Positions 6,087-9,918 of a DNA stretch of 9,918 nt are shown here, in pieces. The notes under the pieces are model-generated. The model saw nothing but the letters and a program-made list of their open reading frames with translations, made no database searches and had not been told where the DNA came from. This DNA comes from Legionella genomosp. 1 (lineage in GTDB: Bacteria; Pseudomonadota; Gammaproteobacteria; Legionellales; Legionellaceae): the NCBI GenBank assembly GCA_945867185.1, contig CAMBHM010000042.1, positions 1-9,918 on the forward strand. The letters are read 5' to 3'. The position numbers and the translations under genes are program-made. How positions within the stretch are numbered: position 1 is the first letter of the stretch; every line of letters starts with the position of its first letter.

Positions 6087-8661
6087 TCAGCTCTTCTATC
6101 TTTGCCAGCCTCTCTTGCAAATCAGTTGGGAGCACACTGCCTCCTTGTGCCGCGTCAGGACGTCCGCCGCCTTTTCCACAGAGCAGTTGTACGAGTGTAA
6201 CCGCTGTTGGAAAAGAGCCTTTCAACAATACTTTGCTGACAGAAGCCATCACATTTATTTTATCTTGCGTCACCCCTACCAAGACCACGACGGCACGAGT
6301 TAAGTTAGATTTTAGTTGATCCATCATGGTTCGCAAATCCTCTGGATCCACTGCACCCACTTGCTTGACTAACCACTGAATATCATGCAGGGTTTGCACT
6401 TCTAAACAAAGCGTTTGCCCTGCTTGAATGGCCGCCCATTGCTTACGATGCGTCAGTTCTTTGCCTTGGCGCGTGACCTCAGCCAAGAGCTGCGTTATTT
6501 TTCCTGGGAGTTCCTCGGTCCTTGCTTTTAATAATGTTGCCACCGACTCCAACTGCAGAGCGTCAGCCTGAACCTGCTGTAAAGCCGCTTGTCCTGTGAC
6601 AAATTCAATGCGTCGTACGCCATTGGCAATCCCTGATTCTGAAAGGATCTTAAACAGCCCAAGGTCACCAGTGCGTCTTGCATGTGTGCCCCCACACAAC
6701 TCTTTCGAGAATTGCGACACACTGAGCACCCGTACCCTATCTCCATATTTCTCACCAAATAAAGCAACCGCTCCTGATTGCTCTGCTTCTGTAATAGACA
6801 TCTGCGTCGTGACCACCTCATCATTGGCCCGAATGCGTTCATTAACCAAGCACTCTACGTCTTGACATTGTTTTGTCGTCAACGCCCTATCATGCGAAAA
6901 ATCAAATCGAGCTCGAGAAGCTTCCACGAGCGATCCCTTTTGTTGTACATGCGATCCCACAGTGCGTTTTAACGCTTCATGTAATAAGTGGGTCGCTGTA
7001 TGATTCAGCCGAATAGCAGCTCGTCGTGCTACATCGATCTCAGCACGTACGATCTCAGTATCAGACAATACCCCCGATATCAGCTCCCCATGATGCACGA
7101 TGGCTTCTTCTACTTTTTTCGTGTCATCAACTCGAAATACGGCTTCTTTCCCTATCAACAATCCATGATCTCCAGCCTGACCACCGCTTTCAGCATAAAA
7201 AGGGGTCTCTTGTAAAATGATGGCGGCCTTTGAGCCTGCCTTGATCACCTTGGTAGACTGCCCGTCGATCTGAATCATCAACACAGTACTCTCAAGCACA
7301 TCCTGCTCATACCCTTGAAAAGTCGAAGTAACCGTCAAGGCTGCCGTTTTATCATAATCGGCTTGAAAAGCACTACTCGCTTGTGACTGCAAGCGTTGTT
7401 GCTGCATACACGCGTCAAACGCAGGCTTATCAACCGATAACCCCTGCTCGCGCGCAACGTCTTCTGTTAAATCGACGGGAAATCCATACGTGTCGTATAA
7501 TTTAAAAGCAATCTCTCCTGGAATCACCGACGACGACAACCCTTGCAATTGATCGTCCAACAAACGCATGCCTTGTGCCAGCGTCCGTGAAAACTGCTCC
7601 TCTTCTTGGGTCAGGATCCGCTCAATCCGAACTTGTTGTGCTCGTAAAACAGGATAAGCCTCCCCCATCACAGCGACCAAAGCAGGGACTAATTTCGCAA
7701 AAAAAGGAGACAAGATATTCAGCTTATGTCCATGACGCACCGCACGTCGAATGATTCGACGTAGCACATAGCCTCGACCTTCATTACTGGGCAAGACGCC
7801 ATCCGTTACAAGAAAAGAGCAGGCTCGCAGATGATCGGCAATCACATTTAAGGAAGGATGAGAGTGAGGTGTCTGTGGTGATAAGCGTGCTACCGCCTGA
7901 ATCAACTGTTGAAAACTATCAATTTCATAATTGGTGTGTACTCCTTGAACAACCGCTGCAATCCGTTCCAACCCCATGCCCGTATCCACCGACTTCTTAG
8001 GCAACGGGTGTAACTGACCCGCTTTATCCCGATCGAACTCCATGAACACCACATTCCAAATCTCAATGTAGCGATCCAGATCAGCTTCTTCAGACCCTGG
8101 TGGTCCCCCAGGAATATCTGGGCCATGATCATAAAAAATCTCTGTGCACGGTCCACAAGGCCCGGTGTCCCCCATCGACCAAAAGTTATCTTTTTCTCCA
8201 CAACGGGAAAATCGCGTCTTAGAAACCCCTATCTCATTCAACCAGATATCCGCTGCTTCCTCATCGTTTTCATAGACCGTTACCCACAATCGTTCGGGCG
8301 GTAATTTCAATACCGTCGTTAAAAATTCCCAGGCGTAAGTAATGGCTTCGCGCTTAAAATAATCTCCAAAACTGAAATTACCAAGCATCTCAAAAAAAGT
8401 ATGATGTCTTGCCGTATACCCGACATTGTCCAAATCATTGTGTTTGCCACCTGCCCGCACACAGCGTTGTGCACTGACCGCTCGCGTATAGGGCCGAGAC
8501 TCAAGACCTAAAAAAGTCTCCTTGAATTGCACCATCCCAGCATTGGTAAATAACAAGGTCGGATCGTTCTCAGGCACAAGCGAACTCGATGGCACAAGCT
8601 GATGATCTTTTGCCGTAAAGTAATCAAAGAAAGCTTGTCTAATTGCTGATGTTTTCAACAT
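6058..8661 (-). CDS. alaS: Alanyl-tRNA synthetase
   Basis: Charges tRNA-Ala in the cytoplasm and hydrolyses mischarged Ser- and Gly-tRNA-Ala. It has 867 residues (E. coli 876). The class II aminoacylation domain includes FTNAGMVQFK (38-47), RCVRAGGKHNDLDNVG (66-81) and GMGLERI (228-234). The editing domain carries the zinc-site residues His554 and His558 (HTATH), Cys656 and His660 (CGGTH). The C-terminal DHHA1 domain ends with GKGGGRPDAAQGG (829-841), followed by a 26-residue tail slightly longer than usual. The ATG overlaps the recX stop by 7 nt (ATGTTGA) without a clear Shine-Dalgarno, so it is probably coupled to recX in a recA-recX-alaS operon. In many gammaproteobacteria csrA/rsmA lies downstream; here the gene instead meets convergent dprE2, overlapping by 29 nt, and no minus-strand terminator is evident. 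Confidence 0.98.
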   Translation of the reverse strand: MLKTSAIRQAFFDYFTAKDHQLVPSSSLVPENDPTLLFTNAGMVQFKETFLGLESRPYTRAVSAQRCVRAGGKHNDLDNVGYTARHHTFFEMLGNFSFGDYFKREAITYAWEFLTTVLKLPPERLWVTVYENDEEAADIWLNEIGVSKTRFSRCGEKDNFWSMGDTGPCGPCTEIFYDHGPDIPGGPPGSEEADLDRYIEIWNVVFMEFDRDKAGQLHPLPKKSVDTGMGLERIAAVVQGVHTNYEIDSFQQLIQAVARLSPQTPHSHPSLNVIADHLRACSFLVTDGVLPSNEGRGYVLRRIIRRAVRHGHKLNILSPFFAKLVPALVAVMGEAYPVLRAQQVRIERILTQEEEQFSRTLAQGMRLLDDQLQGLSSSVIPGEIAFKLYDTYGFPVDLTEDVAREQGLSVDKPAFDACMQQQRLQSQASSAFQADYDKTAALTVTSTFQGYEQDVLESTVLMIQIDGQSTKVIKAGSKAAIILQETPFYAESGGQAGDHGLLIGKEAVFRVDDTKKVEEAIVHHGELISGVLSDTEIVRAEIDVARRAAIRLNHTATHLLHEALKRTVGSHVQQKGSLVEASRARFDFSHDRALTTKQCQDVECLVNERIRANDEVVTTQMSITEAEQSGAVALFGEKYGDRVRVLSVSQFSKELCGGTHARRTGDLGLFKILSESGIANGVRRIEFVTGQAALQQVQADALQLESVATLLKARTEELPGKITQLLAEVTRQGKELTHRKQWAAIQAGQTLCLEVQTLHDIQWLVKQVGAVDPEDLRTMMDQLKSNLTRAVVVLVGVTQDKINVMASVSKVLLKGSFPTAVTLVQLLCGKGGGRPDAAQGGSVLPTDLQERLAKIEELITLSPVVSK

Positions 8662-9113
8662 GAATCGTCCACTTCTGTAGGTAAAGAGTCCACAACAGTT
8701 TCTATCGTTTCATGAGTAAATCCACGATATAATAAAAATTGTTTTTGTTTTTGTAACGCCACATAGGATAACGGACCCAGCGTTTTAATCTTTTTTTGCC
8801 ACACTAACAGCGCGTGCGAGATCCAATGGTCAGCCTCCTTTTGCAAAGCCAGGTCAATGAGAGGTCGCGCCACCTGCAACGCCTGCAGTTCTTTTTGAAT
8901 GCGTATAGGCCCATATCCCTGACGCACACGCAAACGGCAAAGTTGCTCAGCAAAGCGGGCATCACTTTGCCATCCGCGTTGCTGACACAACAAAAGCGCA
9001 GCTTCAATAGTCTCCTTTGCATGCCCTTTTGTTGCCAACTTCAAAGCCAATTCATGCGCGCCATGCTCACGCCTCATCAGAAGGCGTATGGCCCCTTCAT
9101 ACGCCTCATTCAT
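8655..9113 (-). CDS. recX: RecA regulatory protein RecX
   Basis: RecX binds RecA filaments and limits their extension, restraining recombination and SOS activity. The 152-residue protein (E. coli 166) shows the tandem three-helix repeats of the family. Recognisable segments are [16 protein letters not shown] (11-26) and [20 protein letters not shown] (47-66), the latter followed by [10 protein letters not shown], plus a C-terminal repeat with [11 protein letters not shown] near 121-132. The ATG at 9113 lies inside the last codons of recA, giving an 8-nt overlap, and no strong Shine-Dalgarno is visible. This suggests that RecX synthesis depends on ribosomes finishing recA. In E. coli, by contrast, the two genes are separated by an intergenic region with a terminator, so RecX is made in small amounts. 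The stop overlaps alaS. Confidence 0.95.
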   Translation of the reverse strand: MNEAYEGAIRLLMRREHGAHELALKLATKGHAKETIEAALLLCQQRGWQSDARFAEQLCRLRVRQGYGPIRIQKELQALQVARPLIDLALQKEADHWISHALLVWQKKIKTLGPLSYVALQKQKQFLLYRGFTHETIETVVDSLPTEVDDSC

Positions 9114-9918
9114 CCATCAATTCAACCAAAGGCTCATCTACTGGTATTTTTTTAACCAGGTATTCTGTTCTGATTTGTTGCTCCAAACTGGCTGCCAATG
9201 CGGGGTTTTCTTTCAGATATTGACGAACATTTTCTTTGCCCTGACCAATTTTTTCTTGCTTATAGCTATACCAAGCCCCTGATTTTTCTATAAGCCCCAT
9301 TTCTGTTGCCAAATGAATGATTTCACTTTCTCGTGAAATCCCTTCGTTATACAGAATATCAAACTCAGCGGTTTTAAACGGCGGCGCTACTTTATTTTTT
9401 ACAACCTTCACTCGCGTTTCACTGCCTAAGATTTCCTCGCCTTTCTTGATTGATCCCGTGCGTCGAATATCCAAGCGTACAGAGGCATAAAACTTCAGCG
9501 CATTACCTCCAGTAGTGGTTTCAGGGCTCCCAAACATCACACCAATTTTCATGCGAATTTGATTGATAAAAATAACCAAGGTATTCGATCGCTTGATGTT
9601 AGCTGTTAATTTCCGAAGTGCTTGAGACATCAAGCGTGCTTGAAGCCCCACATGCGTATCCCCCATTTCCCCTTCGATTTCTGCTTTGGGAGTTAGGGCC
9701 GCGACCGAGTCAATGATGACGATATCCACAGCCGCTGAGCGCACCAACATGTCGGTGATTTCAAGTGCTTGCTCTCCCGTATCCGGTTGTGAAATGAGTA
9801 GTTCGTCCACATTCACCCCCAATTTGGCTGCATAATTCGGATCCAAGGCATGTTCTGCATCAATGAACGCAGCAGTACCGCCTTTTTTTTGACACTCTGC
9901 AATCACTTGAAGCGTTAA
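9106..9918 (-). CDS. recA: Recombinase RecA (5' end outside window)
   Basis: Forms ATP-dependent filaments on single-stranded DNA for homologous recombination and activates LexA self-cleavage. The visible 270 residues begin with LTLQ, just after where Walker A (GPESSGKT in E. coli) ends, so about 74 N-terminal residues including Walker A are missing. The reading frame is open to position 9918; the GTG at 9906 is internal Val, not a start. Seen are [10 protein letters not shown], the Walker B-type [12 protein letters not shown], the loop 1 region ([13 protein letters not shown]), the loop 2 region ([20 protein letters not shown]), and the C-terminal domain with [17 protein letters not shown]. 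The acidic tail ([10 protein letters not shown]) is shorter than in E. coli. The stop overlaps recX. The SOS promoter, if any, is outside the window. Confidence 0.98.
   Translation of the reverse strand, partial: LTLQVIAECQKKGGTAAFIDAEHALDPNYAAKLGVNVDELLISQPDTGEQALEITDMLVRSAAVDIVIIDSVAALTPKAEIEGEMGDTHVGLQARLMSQALRKLTANIKRSNTLVIFINQIRMKIGVMFGSPETTTGGNALKFYASVRLDIRRTGSIKKGEEILGSETRVKVVKNKVAPPFKTAEFDILYNEGISRESEIIHLATEMGLIEKSGAWYSYKQEKIGQGKENVRQYLKENPALAASLEQQIRTEYLVKKIPVDEPLVELMDE

Noticed and set aside
7430..7440. AACCGATAA resembling a sigma-28 -10 element
   Set aside because: It lies within alaS coding sequence on the opposite strand, with no matching -35 and no gene positioned to use it.
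8814..9155. 113-codon plus-strand frame opposite recX/recA
   Set aside because: Antisense to recX, which has clear family features. No ribosome binding site or domain is visible.

Overview
The window carries ordinary gammaproteobacterial chromosome, roughly 42-48 % GC in the two genes I counted by hand. Evidence for that lineage is the recA-recX-alaS order, a prfB with the classical +1 frameshift site next to lysS, and a sigma-28 (FliA) protein that looks most like those of the Legionellales. The Legionellales/Coxiellaceae-like placement is an inference from protein similarity recalled from memory, not a search. No rRNA, tRNA, CRISPR array, IS element or prophage gene was found.

Layout: (1) 1-1931, minus strand: prfB (peptide release factor 2, read through a programmed frameshift) followed with a 4-nt overlap by lysS (lysyl-tRNA synthetase; its 3' part lies outside the window). 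(2) 1932-2182: non-coding, with a probable prfB promoter element and a weak terminator-like hairpin for the upstream operon. (3) 2183-3977, minus strand: a compact three-gene operon: a small exported six-cysteine protein, fliA, and a stand-alone nnrD (NAD(P)H-hydrate dehydratase). (4) 3978-4056: a short divergent promoter region with overlapping -10-like elements on both strands. (5) 4057-6086, plus strand: a two-gene operon encoding homologues of mycobacterial DprE1 and DprE2, the oxidase/reductase pair that epimerises polyprenyl-phosphoryl-ribose to polyprenyl-phosphoryl-arabinose. (6) 6058-9918, minus strand: recA (5' end outside the window), recX and alaS, each overlapping the next by 7-8 nt. 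The 3' ends of dprE2 and alaS overlap convergently by 29 nt.

Functionally most of the window is housekeeping: translation (lysS, prfB, alaS), recombination/SOS (recA, recX), metabolite repair (nnrD) and motility-type transcription (fliA). The accessory part is the dprE1-dprE2 pair, which predicts a polyprenyl-linked D-arabinofuranose donor in a Gram-negative bacterium, and the divergently transcribed operon headed by an unrecognised exported protein with three CX7C motifs. These two divergent operons are where I would look for new biology. I did not find a clearly unprecedented system.
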